64,000 bases of DNA from Pseudoalteromonas viridis (GTDB taxonomy: Bacteria > Pseudomonadota > Gammaproteobacteria > Enterobacterales > Alteromonadaceae), in the NCBI RefSeq assembly GCF_017742995.1, contig NZ_CP072426.1:806001-870000 (forward strand), given 5' to 3'. Below the pieces are notes generated by a model. It worked only from the letters and a program-made list of their open reading frames with translations. It searched no databases and had not been told where the DNA came from. Numbering within the stretch: position 1 is the first letter of the stretch; each line of letters begins with the position of its first letter. Positions 50,688-61,200 of this stretch are shown one piece after another. The position numbers were made by a program, and so were the translations under genes.

Positions 50688-51308
50688 TTAGATGGTTTGA
50701 TAAACAACCCGGGCAGCCAGTAACAAAAAAGCGCAGCCAAGTAGTTTGTCAATCACGGCCTGCTTTGCCGTTAAATCAAACCGCTCCCGGGCAGAAGCGG
50801 TGACAACAGACACAAAGAAATACCACAACGCATCTATCACCAGTACGGTCATACACATGATCACCGCCGTTTTAAGCGTCAGTGCCTCGGGGTCAATAAA
50901 CTGCGAGAACAGCGCCAGGAAAAAAATGGCCAGCTTTGGATTGAGAAAAGCAATGGCAAAGCCATCTTTAGCCGCTGCAAGATAGCTTTTCGCATCGTGC
51001 TCTTTGGCCACTTCAATACCGCTGCTTTTACTGCTGAGGATTTTGTAACCCATATAGGCAAGATACGCCGCGCCCGCGTACACCAGACCCTGATAGACCA
51101 AAGGGAATTGTTCAATCAAACTGGCCAGGCCCAGCAGAGACAAACTGGCATAAATGCCCACGCCCAAACCATGAGATAAACTTGCGACAATCCCATGCTG
51201 CGCACTGTGATACAAGCTGTACCGTAACACAACTGCCAAACTGGGTCCGGGAGACATGGCCCCCACACAACATATAAACGCCAGACTTAACCAGGCCGTG
51301 AACTCCAT
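50688..51308 (-). CDS. LysE/RhtB-family amino-acid exporter
   Basis: A 206-aa membrane protein with about six helices. The family signature is in the first helix region: CCVGAMSPGPSLAVVLRYSL. GIVASLSHGLGVGIYASLSLLGL and AYLAYMGYKIL, then FLNPKLAIFFLALFSQFI (the NPK motif), complete the LysE pattern. It exports a neutral or basic amino acid, or an amino acid derivative. I chose the ATG at 51308 (GGGGGAATTAAG). Convergent with the gene at 50037, 3 bp between stops. Confidence 0.9.
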   Translation of the reverse strand: MEFTAWLSLAFICCVGAMSPGPSLAVVLRYSLYHSAQHGIVASLSHGLGVGIYASLSLLGLASLIEQFPLVYQGLVYAGAAYLAYMGYKILSSKSSGIEVAKEHDAKSYLAAAKDGFAIAFLNPKLAIFFLALFSQFIDPEALTLKTAVIMCMTVLVIDALWYFFVSVVTASARERFDLTAKQAVIDKLLGCAFLLLAARVVYQTI

Positions 51309-51453
51309 CTTAATTCCCCCGCACACTAAAAAGCGCATAGTCTAACCGAGCATCCAGAGCGGGCCAACGTTTAAATAGGACCGCCACCCTACTGACACTC
51401 CCTGACACCACCACGTGTTTTACTGTCACCAACTTAAACAAGGAGACAAAACC

Positions 51454-51771
51454 ATGAGTACTAACTGTGTAGAAATCGCCACTTTCAAACTGGCTAACGG
51501 CGTCACTGAAGCTGACTTTTTAGAACAAAATGAACATTTTATGGCATATATCAAAGCGCAGCCAGGATTACTATATCGTTCGGTTTCAAAGCAAGCTGAC
51601 AGCGCTATATACACCGACATTGTGTACTGGAACACGCAGGAGGATGCCAAACGCGTGCAAGCGGCTTTTGAGCATGAGCCAGTCTGTCAGCAATTCGCTA
51701 AGCTTATCGACAAAGATAGCCTGTCACTGGTCCTGACTGAGGTGGTTGCACAAACGCCTTGCAGTGAGTAA
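51454..51771 (+). CDS. ABM-like dimeric alpha/beta-barrel protein
   Basis: A 105-aa protein of the antibiotic-biosynthesis-monooxygenase-like ferredoxin fold: CVEIATFKLANGVTEADFLEQNEHFMAYIKAQPGLLYRSV..., DIVYWNTQEDAKRVQAAF. Such proteins act as dimers, as monooxygenases or isomerases of small aromatics, or without known activity. AAGGAGACAAAACC precedes the ATG. The WYL-type regulator gene follows directly after a hairpin. Confidence 0.8.
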   Translation: MSTNCVEIATFKLANGVTEADFLEQNEHFMAYIKAQPGLLYRSVSKQADSAIYTDIVYWNTQEDAKRVQAAFEHEPVCQQFAKLIDKDSLSLVLTEVVAQTPCSE

Positions 51772-51790
51772 CCTGACCGGGCGTATGAAT

Positions 51791-51815
51791 GCCGGGCCCC
51801 TGTCCCGGCGTTTTA
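51791..51815 (+). terminator. Hairpin terminator or attenuator between ABM and WYL genes
   Basis: GCCGGG/CCCGGC, 6-bp stem with 7-nt loop, followed by GTTTTATT. It ends 13 nt before the next start codon, so read-through would be needed for co-transcription. Confidence 0.65.
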
Positions 51816-51827
51816 TTGGAGAGAGAA

Positions 51828-52538
51828 GTGCACAAATCTGAGCGTTTATTTCAGCTGGTTAATCTGCTTAAAGGGCGGCGTCTGGCCATTACGGCTAAAC
51901 AGCTTGCCGAGCGGCTGCACGTATCTGAGCGCACCATCTACCGCGATATTCAGCATTTGCAAAGTTCAGGCGTTCCTATCGAAGGCGAAGCCGGTATTGG
52001 ATACCTGATAGCGCAATGCGATCTGCCACCTATGATGTTTACCGTGGCGGAACTGCAATCTTTACTACTGGGCACACGCATGGCCAGCGCCTGGACCGAT
52101 CCGCTACTGTCGGAGCATGCCAGCAGTGCCATGGCAAAAATTGAGGCTGCGCTGCCCGAGCACCTAAAACAACAACTGGACGACTTTCCTTATGTGGCCG
52201 CCAGCTTTGGTCACACCGAAGATCATCAAAGATTCAGCAGTACGTTACGTGAAGCCGTGGTACAAAAACGCCAGGTCCGATTGCATTACAAAGATGCCAA
52301 AGAGGCCTATAGTGAGCGTGACATAGAGCCGCTGGGGCTGGTGTACTGGGGCGGCAAATGGACCATTATAGGCCATTGCCTTTTACGCAATGACTATCGT
52401 GAATTCCGTCTGGACAGAGTCTGTGATATTTCTTTGCTGGCACACCATTTTGAGCTCACTAAAGAAAAAAACCTGCAACACTATATCGCCCTGGTAAAGG
52501 CAAAATATGCCAACGAGGCAGACAAGACAAGCCCTTAG
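51828..52538 (+). CDS. YafY-type regulator with HTH and WYL domains
   Basis: A 236-aa protein: an N-terminal DeoR-like winged HTH (about 5-60, KQLAERLHVSERTIYRDIQHLQSSGVPIEGE), the AAGIGY-type wing (EAGIGYLIA), then a WYL domain (about 140-215: RQVRLHYKDAKEAYSERDIEPLGLVYWGGKWTIIGHC), the ligand- or nucleic-acid-binding module of the family. GTG start at 51828 with GGAGAGAGAA upstream; the extended upstream frame runs through the hairpin. It probably regulates the ABM gene it follows. Confidence 0.87.
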   Translation: MHKSERLFQLVNLLKGRRLAITAKQLAERLHVSERTIYRDIQHLQSSGVPIEGEAGIGYLIAQCDLPPMMFTVAELQSLLLGTRMASAWTDPLLSEHASSAMAKIEAALPEHLKQQLDDFPYVAASFGHTEDHQRFSSTLREAVVQKRQVRLHYKDAKEAYSERDIEPLGLVYWGGKWTIIGHCLLRNDYREFRLDRVCDISLLAHHFELTKEKNLQHYIALVKAKYANEADKTSP

Positions 52539-52708
52539 ACAGTACCTTAGGGTGTGTTCTAAACGGGTTGCAGGCGAATGTAAACAGTCATCCGATCTGT
52601 GTACTTTTTTTACTCGATTGTTTTTATTTAATAAATTATCAATAATTCATTCTCAGCAGGTAAACCAGATCAAATAATTCGCCACACAAGCAACATTTAT
52701 TAAACGCA

Positions 52709-52727
52709 AATGAGAGTTGTTATCATT
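52709..52727. promoter_or_regulatory. Candidate Fur box upstream of siderophore receptor
   Basis: AATGAGAGTTGTTATCATT is an imperfect inverted repeat (AATGA...TCATT) that matches 15 of 19 positions of AATGATAATAATTATCATT. It lies 71-89 bp upstream of the receptor start in an A+T-rich promoter region, as expected for iron control. Confidence 0.6.
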
Positions 52728-52797
52728 TAAAATCACTGCTAGTATGCGCTCCCTCTGCAGTCCCGAAGCCGGGTTCCTTAGTTGTATGGAGTGTAAA

Positions 52798-55233
52798 ATG
52801 CAATTCTCTCGCTCGAAGAATTCACCGAATATGTTGGCTAATGCCGTTAAAATCGCCCTGCTGGGCGCCGCTGTGAGCAGCCCCGCGGCTTTTGCTCAGA
52901 ACACTGACGAAAACATCGAACGGATCAGTATTTACAATAAACACAATAAGTTGATCCTGGAATCAGGCACAGCCACTAAATCCAACATGGCTTTAATGCA
53001 AACGCCAGCAGCCATTGTCGTGGTTGATAAAGAATTACTCAAAGCACAAAACGCCACAACGCTTCAGGAGGCCCTGCGTAACGTCAGTGGTCTGGGACAA
53101 GCTGGTAACAACTATGGCATTGGTGACACGCTTACTGTGCGTGGCCTGGGCGTCAACTACACCTATGATGGCATGTATGGCGGTGCTGACTTAGGCAACA
53201 ACTTTAACCCTACCCGCTCGATGACCAATGTTGAGAGCATTGAGGTATTAAAAGGCCCGGCAACCGGTTTATACGGTATTGGTGCCGCAGGTGGCGTGGT
53301 TAACCTGGTTGAGAAAAAACCTCAGCAACAAGACGCTTTTGAGATCAGTGCCAAAGCGGGCAGCTGGAACAGCTATGGTATTGGCTTTGATGCCACGGGT
53401 GGTCTGAACGACCAGTGGGCCTACCGCCTGGTAACCAACCATGAGCGCAGCGACGGTTATCGCGACCTGCAGTCAGACCGAGACGAAGTGTATGCCAGCC
53501 TGAGCTTTGATGTAAACGCCAGCCACAAGCTACTGCTTTCAACCGCTTATATCGACGATGCGCTGCAAATCGATTCTATTGGCGATCCGGTGCGGATCAT
53601 GAACTGGGACAGCACTAGTGGTACGCCTGGTAATCTGAGCGGTAATGATCTGCCAAACGATGCCAAAATGGATGACGATGGCAAAAACTATTTGGGTGTA
53701 CAACTGACCGCGCAGCAACGCGAGCAGCTGGCAGCCTCAATCCAGGCTAACGATGGCCTTAAGCCTTACAACCTGGGCGATGGCAGCCTGATCTCGCCTT
53801 TGTCTAAACCAAACGAAGGTGAAGAGCTGCGCATCAAACTGCGTCATGACTGGCACATCAACAACGACTCGACTCTGACACAGCAAGTATTGTGGCGCAG
53901 CTATGATTCTGAGTTTGCACGCCAAACCGGTGCATATAACTATGTGTACTGGGAGCGTCGCGGCGTCATCAATGCGGACCCTCGCGCACCGCTGCTTATT
54001 GATGGCGAACTGCATCCCTTTGCCGCCCGTCGTCAGGAATACCGCCGTCAGGTTGCTGAAGAACAAACCTGGCAATACTTTGCCGATCTACAACTGGGCT
54101 GGAGCCTGGGTGGCGTGATGGGTGAGCACCTTGTCAGCGTAAACTATGAAAACCGGGAAATGGCACTCAAGAGCTGGTCAGCTTACGATGCCGACAGTGC
54201 CAAAGGCGACAACGCAATCCCGTATATTCTGGATATTCGCAACCCGAACTGGGGCACTGGCGACATCATGGATTACGACCCGTCACTGCGCAGCAACTAT
54301 GATAAGTCTCTGGATGCCTATGGGATCAGCTTCCAGGAAGTCTTGTATCTGACAGATCAGTTAACCGTACGTGCCGGTCTTGCGTATTCTGCGATTGAAC
54401 AGGCTTATCAGCACAAAGGCAGCGACCGTGCGCCAGAAGCCAGCAAAGAGCTGGATTCAGATGACTCAGGTATGACCTATAATTTTGGTGTTAACTATCA
54501 GGTTCATCCTCAGCTATCTGCGTTTGTTAATGTCGCCAAAGGTCGCACGGCTTACAGTATTTTAGGTGCACTGTCCGATGAGACGGCTTCACCAAACCGT
54601 CCAGATTCTGAGTCAGAGTCACTGGATCTGGGGATCCGCTTCACAGCGCTGGACGAAGACTTACTGGGCTCAATTGTATGGTTTGAGACCAGTCGTACTA
54701 ACCTGCGATATGCCAACCCGCTGTATAATGATGACCCTAAAGACCCTGAGTACAACATCAGTGTTACGCAATACTTCTACGACGATGAAGATGAATCAAA
54801 GGGTGTTGAAGTCGACCTGAACCTGGCACTGGCCGAGTCGGTTGATTTAAACCTGAACGCTACCTGGCAGGACGCAATTGAGATCCGTGCCCAGGAGCGC
54901 TCAGAGCAGAAGAAAGGTGTACCAGAAAAAATGGCCAGCGCCTGGGTTAACTACCAGTTGCCTGCCACGGTTATGGAAAACCTGACCCTTAGCCTGGGTG
55001 TGAACTATGTGGATGAGCGTACCGTTAATTCGGCCTCTTTCGGCCTGCCAACAGCAACCATCGACAGCTACACGCGCTGGGATGCGGCGGCGCGCTATCA
55101 GGGTGACAAGTACCAGATCCAGCTCAATATTGAGAACCTGACGGATGAGCGTTATTACAGCAAAGCCCTGTTCCTGGGCGGCCTGCCAGGCAACGAGCGT
55201 AACGTTAAGCTGTCGGTAAACTATCAGTTCTAA
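52798..55233 (+). CDS. TonB-dependent siderophore receptor
   Basis: An 811-aa outer-membrane receptor. Signal peptide about 1-37 (ending SPAAFAQ), then a TonB-box-like segment ERISIYN. A plug domain (about 60-175: TPAAIVVVDKELL, TTLQEALRNVSGL, GDTLTVRGLGVNYTYDGMYGG, TRSMTNVESIEVLKGPATGLYGIGAAGGVVNLVEKKP) is followed by a 22-strand barrel with the TonB C-terminal signature (IQLNIENLTDERYY) and a terminal Phe. The GPATGLYG/GGVVNLVEKKP plug segment is typical of ferric-siderophore receptors. ATG 52798 follows GGAGTGTAAA; a candidate Fur box lies upstream and a strong terminator downstream. Confidence 0.93.
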   Translation: MQFSRSKNSPNMLANAVKIALLGAAVSSPAAFAQNTDENIERISIYNKHNKLILESGTATKSNMALMQTPAAIVVVDKELLKAQNATTLQEALRNVSGLGQAGNNYGIGDTLTVRGLGVNYTYDGMYGGADLGNNFNPTRSMTNVESIEVLKGPATGLYGIGAAGGVVNLVEKKPQQQDAFEISAKAGSWNSYGIGFDATGGLNDQWAYRLVTNHERSDGYRDLQSDRDEVYASLSFDVNASHKLLLSTAYIDDALQIDSIGDPVRIMNWDSTSGTPGNLSGNDLPNDAKMDDDGKNYLGVQLTAQQREQLAASIQANDGLKPYNLGDGSLISPLSKPNEGEELRIKLRHDWHINNDSTLTQQVLWRSYDSEFARQTGAYNYVYWERRGVINADPRAPLLIDGELHPFAARRQEYRRQVAEEQTWQYFADLQLGWSLGGVMGEHLVSVNYENREMALKSWSAYDADSAKGDNAIPYILDIRNPNWGTGDIMDYDPSLRSNYDKSLDAYGISFQEVLYLTDQLTVRAGLAYSAIEQAYQHKGSDRAPEASKELDSDDSGMTYNFGVNYQVHPQLSAFVNVAKGRTAYSILGALSDETASPNRPDSESESLDLGIRFTALDEDLLGSIVWFETSRTNLRYANPLYNDDPKDPEYNISVTQYFYDDEDESKGVEVDLNLALAESVDLNLNATWQDAIEIRAQERSEQKKGVPEKMASAWVNYQLPATVMENLTLSLGVNYVDERTVNSASFGLPTATIDSYTRWDAAARYQGDKYQIQLNIENLTDERYYSKALFLGGLPGNERNVKLSVNYQF

Positions 55234-55284
55234 CGCAAAAGGTCCGTAATCCGATAACCGGTTACCAACGGATTAACAAAACAC

Positions 55285-55316
55285 AAAAGCGAAGTGGGCC
55301 TGCCCACTTCGCTTTT
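55285..55316 (+). terminator. Intrinsic terminator of siderophore receptor gene
   Basis: AAAAGCGAAGTGGGC/GCCCACTTCGCTTTT, a very strong stem with a minimal loop and a T-run, 51 nt past the stop. Confidence 0.92.
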
Positions 55317-55404
55317 TTATTACCAGATTTGTAATCCCGACCTGAGAAAAAATTTGGGTACACTCTTTGCTTAGGTATTGCCAACTGTGCAAAGGAATTA
55401 CCAA

Positions 55405-56031
55405 ATGAAAATTAATACAACTCCTCCTCAAAGCGCCTTTTCTGCCAATCAGTACGCTGCACACAATGCAGCACAACTGGATAAACAGGCGCACTTTACG
55501 CAACAACTGAGCGGTGCCATGGATGCAGCCGGGCGATCACGACCAGACAACGAGATTGCGGTTTCTGTTGGGGTGGATTATCAAAGTATTTCTGAGCAGG
55601 CCAGCAACTACTATCAGATAGCCAGAGACAACGCTTACAAACGCGTCGATTTAAGCCAACCGGAAAAGCAGCAGCAGATCCAGTTCTACCTGGAAACCAT
55701 GAGCGAAATAATGGAGATGCCAATCGAGGTTAAAGTCGAGCCCCACGAAGTCAATGAAGCCTTACTGTTCAATAACCTCGGCATTGACTTTCTGGCCTAT
55801 AAAGAGCTCAAAGTCCGAATTGAAATGCTCGACCTGACAGAACAAGAAATAACTGGTGATAAGTCGCTTGAGACCCATGAAAAAGACAAGCTGAAAGACA
55901 AAATTGATGAACTCAAAGCCAAACTGGAGGCGGCCATCGATGAGCTGCTTGGCGACAGCCAGGATAAACCACCAGAAACCGACCTAAGTGGCACACCCAG
56001 CGACGTGTTTTCGCTCTATCAGACTCCTTAG
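55405..56031 (+). CDS. Uncharacterised coiled-coil protein
   Basis: A 208-aa soluble protein, no signal peptide. It opens MKINTTPPQSAFSANQYAAH, is rich in Gln, Glu, Lys and Ala, and has a strong predicted coiled coil at about 135-190 (LTEQEITGDKSLETHEKDKLKDKIDELKAKLEAAIDELL). The Ser/Ala-rich N-terminus with surface-like composition recalls flagellar or motility accessory proteins of marine gammaproteobacteria, but no family was recognised. AAAGGAATTACCAA precedes the ATG. Confidence 0.65.
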   Translation: MKINTTPPQSAFSANQYAAHNAAQLDKQAHFTQQLSGAMDAAGRSRPDNEIAVSVGVDYQSISEQASNYYQIARDNAYKRVDLSQPEKQQQIQFYLETMSEIMEMPIEVKVEPHEVNEALLFNNLGIDFLAYKELKVRIEMLDLTEQEITGDKSLETHEKDKLKDKIDELKAKLEAAIDELLGDSQDKPPETDLSGTPSDVFSLYQTP

Positions 56032-56165
56032 ATAAGCAGCTGCACTGATTGATGCGATACCAGATCATCAAGCAGTGCAATCACGCTCAGCGTACTATAC
56101 TGACATTATGTCGATTTACAGCTCTGTGCCGACCCCTGCTCGGCCTGATTGCGAGGTAGGTTGCA

Positions 56166-56903
56166 ATGCATCAGTTAGTACGTTTGGTTGCCCTGTATCC
56201 ACTGATGAGCTTTGGGGCGACCTATGATACGCCCAATCTCGATTGGGTAACCGAAGACTACCCGCCTTTTAATTACCACATAAACGGTGAGATAGAAGGC
56301 TTATCTATTCGCATCTTAGAGAACATTTACCGGGACCTGGGCTGGACGCTGGACAGAAGAGACATCATGCTGGTGCCCTGGCCCAGAGCCTATCGCATGG
56401 CCTTGACCTCGCCCAAGACCTGTATTTTTTCGATTACCTATACTCAGGAGCGGGCCCAGTTATTTCAGTTTATTGGCCCTTCGCTTGATAACCAGGTGGC
56501 CATCATGGGCCATAAAGAAAACGACTACGAAGTTTCAGACCTCAGGGATCTGAAAAACTACAAAATTGGCGTGGTTAAAGATGACATCGGCCACCAGCTG
56601 TTGCGCCAGTCCAATGTACCACAAGACAACCTTGTTTTTCTGGCCTCCGGGTTTGAGCTGGTACAAATGCTCAAACTAAAACGCATTGACTTAATCGCCT
56701 ATGGCGATATTATTGCGCGTTTTCAGTTCGAACGGGCAGGCATAGACCCGGCCAACTACCGCGTCATTTTGCCCCTGTCTCGCTCCTATCTGGGCTTTGC
56801 CTGTAACAAGCAGGTTGATACACAGTGGGTGCGCAGTATGAACCAGGCACTGCGGCGTTTACGCCGAAATGAGCCGTCGCTGTTTTCGCCCCAATCATAT
56901 TAA
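56166..56903 (+). CDS. Periplasmic solute-binding protein, family 3 type
   Basis: A 245-aa protein with a short N-terminal signal-like segment. The SBP_bac_3 core shows WVTEDYPPFNYHINGEIEGLSIRILENIY (strand-loop-helix 1), LVPWPRAYRMAL, IFSITYTQERAQLFQF and LKNYKIGVVKDDIGHQLL. Small orphan members like this are common in Pseudoalteromonas-type genomes without linked permeases, and may sense rather than transport. A paralogous gene follows in the same direction, 18 bp downstream. Confidence 0.82.
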   Translation: MHQLVRLVALYPLMSFGATYDTPNLDWVTEDYPPFNYHINGEIEGLSIRILENIYRDLGWTLDRRDIMLVPWPRAYRMALTSPKTCIFSITYTQERAQLFQFIGPSLDNQVAIMGHKENDYEVSDLRDLKNYKIGVVKDDIGHQLLRQSNVPQDNLVFLASGFELVQMLKLKRIDLIAYGDIIARFQFERAGIDPANYRVILPLSRSYLGFACNKQVDTQWVRSMNQALRRLRRNEPSLFSPQSY

Positions 56904-56921
56904 CACTTAGCAGAGGAGCCA

Positions 56922-57701
56922 ATGACGCGTTTTTACTTGCTTTTCACCTTCGCATGCTGTGCAACGCTCGCAGGATTATCACTAAGCGCAAAGACTTGGG
57001 CATCACAACCTGAGCAAAGGGCAACCTCAGAGCCCATCACCGTCTGTTTTGAGCGCTGGCGCCCTTTTAGCTATACCGATCACGGTGGGATTGCTCGTGG
57101 CCAGGAAGTGGATCTGATCAGAGCCGCTGCCCGGTCAATGGGCCGCGCCGTAGAGTTTAATGAGCTCCCTTTTAAACGCTGCGTTGCTAACGTTAAATAT
57201 GGCGATACGGATTTTTCACTTCATGTAGATAAAACGGACGGACTGGCCATTTTTTCAGGCTCGGCAACATCCTGGCAGCTTAGCCTGGCGGTATCAGCTG
57301 CCCGGTTTCAGAGCATGGCAGAGTTCAAACACCTCGATACGCCCAGGATCATGTTAGCGACGGAATACCCTTACCCCAAAGCGGTATATCGAAAACTCGA
57401 AGCGCTAAATGCCAGATTAGTCAGACGCTCTTATTATGAAGAAAACGACGAGCATGCAAAAACTTTCTTTAATATCCTCACCACAGCGCGTGTCGATGCC
57501 ATACTGGTAGATAAGTTATGGGCAGAGCACATTGTCAATCAGTTCAGGCTCCCGGTGTTGATATTGGCGCAGGACTTCCACAGCGAGCCGCAGTATATTG
57601 GCTACCGTCACAGCAACGGTGCACTTGCCCGGCAACTCGAAGCGGCTTTGGCTGCCTTGCCAGCCGATTTGGTGACTGAGATTAAAGCGCGTCAGTACTA
57701 G
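56922..57701 (+). CDS. Periplasmic solute-binding protein-like, family 3 type
   Basis: A 259-aa protein with signal peptide (about 1-27, ending AKTWASQ). The core matches SBP_bac_3: TVCFERWRPFSYTDHGGIARGQEVDLIRAAARSMG, FNELPFKRCVANVKYGDTDFSLHVDKTDG and AEYPYPKAVYRKL-like lobes. It is only distantly similar to the preceding gene. Orphan binding protein; ligand unknown. AGAGGAGCCA precedes the ATG. It overlaps the convergent GAF gene by 4 bp. Confidence 0.82.
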   Translation: MTRFYLLFTFACCATLAGLSLSAKTWASQPEQRATSEPITVCFERWRPFSYTDHGGIARGQEVDLIRAAARSMGRAVEFNELPFKRCVANVKYGDTDFSLHVDKTDGLAIFSGSATSWQLSLAVSAARFQSMAEFKHLDTPRIMLATEYPYPKAVYRKLEALNARLVRRSYYEENDEHAKTFFNILTTARVDAILVDKLWAEHIVNQFRLPVLILAQDFHSEPQYIGYRHSNGALARQLEAALAALPADLVTEIKARQY

Positions 57702-58204
57702 CTGAATGTCTGCTGGCGGGCCAGTTTAACCAAGCGCTCCACCACATCCGCAGCAACCTGAGTTAAAATAGACGCATCATGGTCGTTAAACTCTCTCGGC
57801 TCAAAGTCAATCAGGCACAAAGTGCCTATCTGGCTGCCATTAGGGTGCCGTAGAGGGCAACCCGCGTAAAAGCGGATACTCAGCTCCCCTGTCACCAAAG
57901 GGTTATCAAAAAACCGCTCATCTTTTAGGGCATTATCCACAACAAAGACCTCGTCCTGACAAATGGCATGACCACAAAACGAAATGTCGCGGTGTGTTTG
58001 CTCTGCATCCAGCCCCACTTTGGATTTAAACCATTGCCTGTCGCTGTCGACCAAGCTGATAAGCGCAATGGGTACATTAAATACATGGGCGGCAAATTCG
58101 GTGAGTCTGTCCAGTTCGGCATCGGGCAGGGTATCAAGCGCCTTTAAGTCATGCAGCGTTTGTAATCGCAGTGCTTCGTTATCCGGAAGTGGTGGATTTT
58201 TCAT
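57698..58204 (-). CDS. GAF-domain protein
   Basis: A 168-aa protein consisting of one GAF domain: LDTLPDAELDRLTEFAAHVFNVPIALISLVDSDRQWFKSKVGLD (shown in part), HRDISFCGHAICQDEVFVVDNALKDERFFDNPLV, AGCPLRHPNGSQIGTLCLIDFEPR. The FCGHAI and GTLC motifs mark a common class of stand-alone or kinase-linked GAF domains with unknown ligand. Probable signalling accessory to the kinase at 58280, which starts 75 bp away on the opposite strand. ATG at 58204 has no strong ribosome-binding site. Confidence 0.85.
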   Translation of the reverse strand: MKNPPLPDNEALRLQTLHDLKALDTLPDAELDRLTEFAAHVFNVPIALISLVDSDRQWFKSKVGLDAEQTHRDISFCGHAICQDEVFVVDNALKDERFFDNPLVTGELSIRFYAGCPLRHPNGSQIGTLCLIDFEPREFNDHDASILTQVAADVVERLVKLARQQTFS

Positions 58205-58279
58205 CCAAATGACCAATTAACAGGTGGTTTATAAACTATAGTTAAAAATGCCTGAACGTCTACATTAAGGACAGCACAC

Positions 58280-61200
58280 GTGCATGTGCAATTAAAAGTT
58301 GTTGTTTGGTTAATAATGGTGCTGGTCAGTTTACTCTCACTCGACAGATTTTCACGCGCCTATTTTGTCTCCCATCACCAGATAGTGGCAACGCAGGACA
58401 GCTTGCATAATGTCAGCCATATGCAACAGATAAGCAATGCCATCTTCGCTTTGCAAAAAGAGCGCGGCTATACATTTGGCCTGTCTGAGCGCGCCTCTGG
58501 CGAAACACTCAGTCAGCTCAATCAATATCGCAATGCCAGTAACGCAGCACTCGTGGACATCGCAGCTCAGAGCGCACAGAACCCCAATTTGCTCTCATCG
58601 TTGCCCAATACCGCCGAGCTGATGAACCTCAGAGCCCTGTTTGACCAACGTCTGCTCACCCGAGAGCAAGCAATGACACTCTATACAGCAAAAATAAATG
58701 CGCTGCTGGATTTGTTTTTAGCGATTGAACTCAAAATAGCCGCCGATGCGGTTAACACACATTTATACAGCCTGACCCTGGCCATTGAGCAGGCCGGCAA
58801 GCTCAGGGCACACACCTATGCCATGCTCAACAATACACTGGACAGTCGTGCCGGCGCCATATTTGAGCTGTCAACTTTACACAACACCCATCAAGCACTG
58901 CTAGCCAACACGCCATTTAGCGAAGTCATTGCCAGGCAAATAACAGCTTTGCAGGCCCAGCCACAGAATCAGACCTTAAACAATGTACTGGTGGCACTCG
59001 AACAAACCGGGCAGAGTACATTCAATGCGCTGCAATGGTGGCAACAAAAAACGCAGTATCTTGAGCAACTCATCAACATTGTTAGCTCACAGTTATCCGC
59101 GCATCAGCAGCAGCTCAGCACAGAATTGAGTGAACACAACGCGACTAAAGCAAACTATGCCCTGTTCGCTGTGCTTGCGTTTGTAGGTGTGGTCATCACC
59201 AGTGTTTTACTGTGGCGCACACTAGGACGCACCAGCAAACCAAAGCGACACCAGACCCCGGTCAAACTCTCCCAGCTTCTATTACTACTGGGGCTGATCG
59301 TGTCGTTTATTATGTCTGAACACGACATTAGCCAGGGTGAGCTAAGCAACGGCCTGTACACCCGTTCAGCGAATGAATTGAGCAATAACCTGGCCTACTC
59401 CGTGATTGCCATCGATAATTTATGGCTGAAACCGCTGGCCGAACGTCTGCACACACTGAGCATCACCAAGCAGCCGGTTTTTTCAAATGCCACCGGGACC
59501 GAGTACATAGGTAAGTTTACTCTTTCGGATAATGACCTGGTCGGGCTGTTTCCTGCCACTTTGCCCGTACAAAAACTACAAAAAACTATAACAGACAGCA
59601 TTGCCAGACAAGGGGCTAAGTCGCTCTCTCTGGCATTGATGTCTGACAGCAATAACAAACTTTATAGTGTCTCGACGGCCCCGCAGGCCAGCGTAAACGG
59701 GTTGTCAGATATACTGCTGGTATTGATCCAACCTGTGGACGATACCCTCACTAAGATCCTCAAAATGCCCGTTGCTTATCAGGGGATCACCACACACTTG
59801 CTGTTCAACGACATAGTGATTGGTCGCAACGACTACTCGACCGACAAAACTGCTACGCTGCCCAAAAACGGGTTAGAGCTGGTACATGAAAATTTTGCCT
59901 TCGGGTTTACTATCAGGGCAACTCAGGACCCGGAACAAATTGAGCGTTATATCAATACCTTGCAGCAGGAGTTTTCGGTGCAACTAGCCCTTTTACTGAC
60001 GCTGAGCCTGACCGCGCTGGTACTGGCCCACCGGGCTCAAAACCGCATTATTGAGCAATTACAACATTCCGAGACCCAGCTTGATAAAGAGCGTTTGCTG
60101 CTGTCTAACTCTGAGCAGATTGTCGGCATGGGCAGCTGGGAGTGGCAACAAGGTAGTCGTAACGTATTGTTATCAAAGACACTGAAAACACTATTGAACG
60201 TGCAAAGTAGCAGCAAATACGTGCCTTACACTGAGGTGCTGCGTAAATTAACACAAGCAAGCAGGCGCACCTTACTTAAACACCTGCGCACTCAGGCGCT
60301 GGATTCACAGGTCAAACTCACATTGAGCTTCTGTAACGACGGGTCTGAGAAACAACTGGAAGTGATCATGACGTCACACCAGACAGACGCGGCCGACTCG
60401 CTATGTGTGGTTGGCGTGGTGCGAGATATTTCCGAGCAAATCGCACAGCAGCAAAGGCAGAGCAAGTACCAGGCGTCGTTGCAGGCAGCCCGTCAGGAAG
60501 CGCTCGATCGCATGAAAGAAGCGGAGACCCAGCGCCACGAGGTGCAGCAACTGCTGCACCGTAACCGCGAAACCGAAAGCCTGCTGGAAGCGACCCTGGA
60601 CAGTATTCCCGCCTTTATCCTGCTCCTGGACGGTGAAGCCAACATCCGCCTGATCAACCGCTTCTGGTATAAAAGTAAACGCCTAAATCTGGAAGAAAGT
60701 GGTCTGTTTATCAACACCCTGATGCGGGTGAACGACAACCTGATTGACGTTATTTCTTTGCTGCCACTATCGAATAAGAAGCCGCTGCTCGAAGCGCTGA
60801 CAGCCGCAAAAACGCGCGACCTGTATTACAAGGATATGGAGATTTGCTACCAGCTGGACGGCGCTCAGATGTGGTTTGAGGTGATCCTGACCAATATTAT
60901 GTGTAACGATAAAAAATACATGTTGCTCTACCAGCATGATATTACCCAACGCAAAAACGACGCCTCCATACTAGCCGATGCCAAAGAAACCGCCGAAGCG
61001 GCCAACAAAGCCAAATCCCGCTTTCTTGCTACAATGAGCCATGAGATCAGAACCCCAATGAACGGCGTGGTCGGCATGCTGGATATTTTGTCACAGTCCC
61101 GTCTCAGCGATGAGCAACGCCACCTGACCTCGGTGGCTAAGAATTCAGCTATGATGCTGCTAAGGATCATAAACGACATACTCGACTTTTCTAAAATCGA

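Noticed and set aside
52786..52797. Upstream Met (MECK) as start of the siderophore receptor
   Set aside because: GGAGTG inside this stretch is the ribosome-binding site for the ATG at 52798, from which a normal signal peptide begins.
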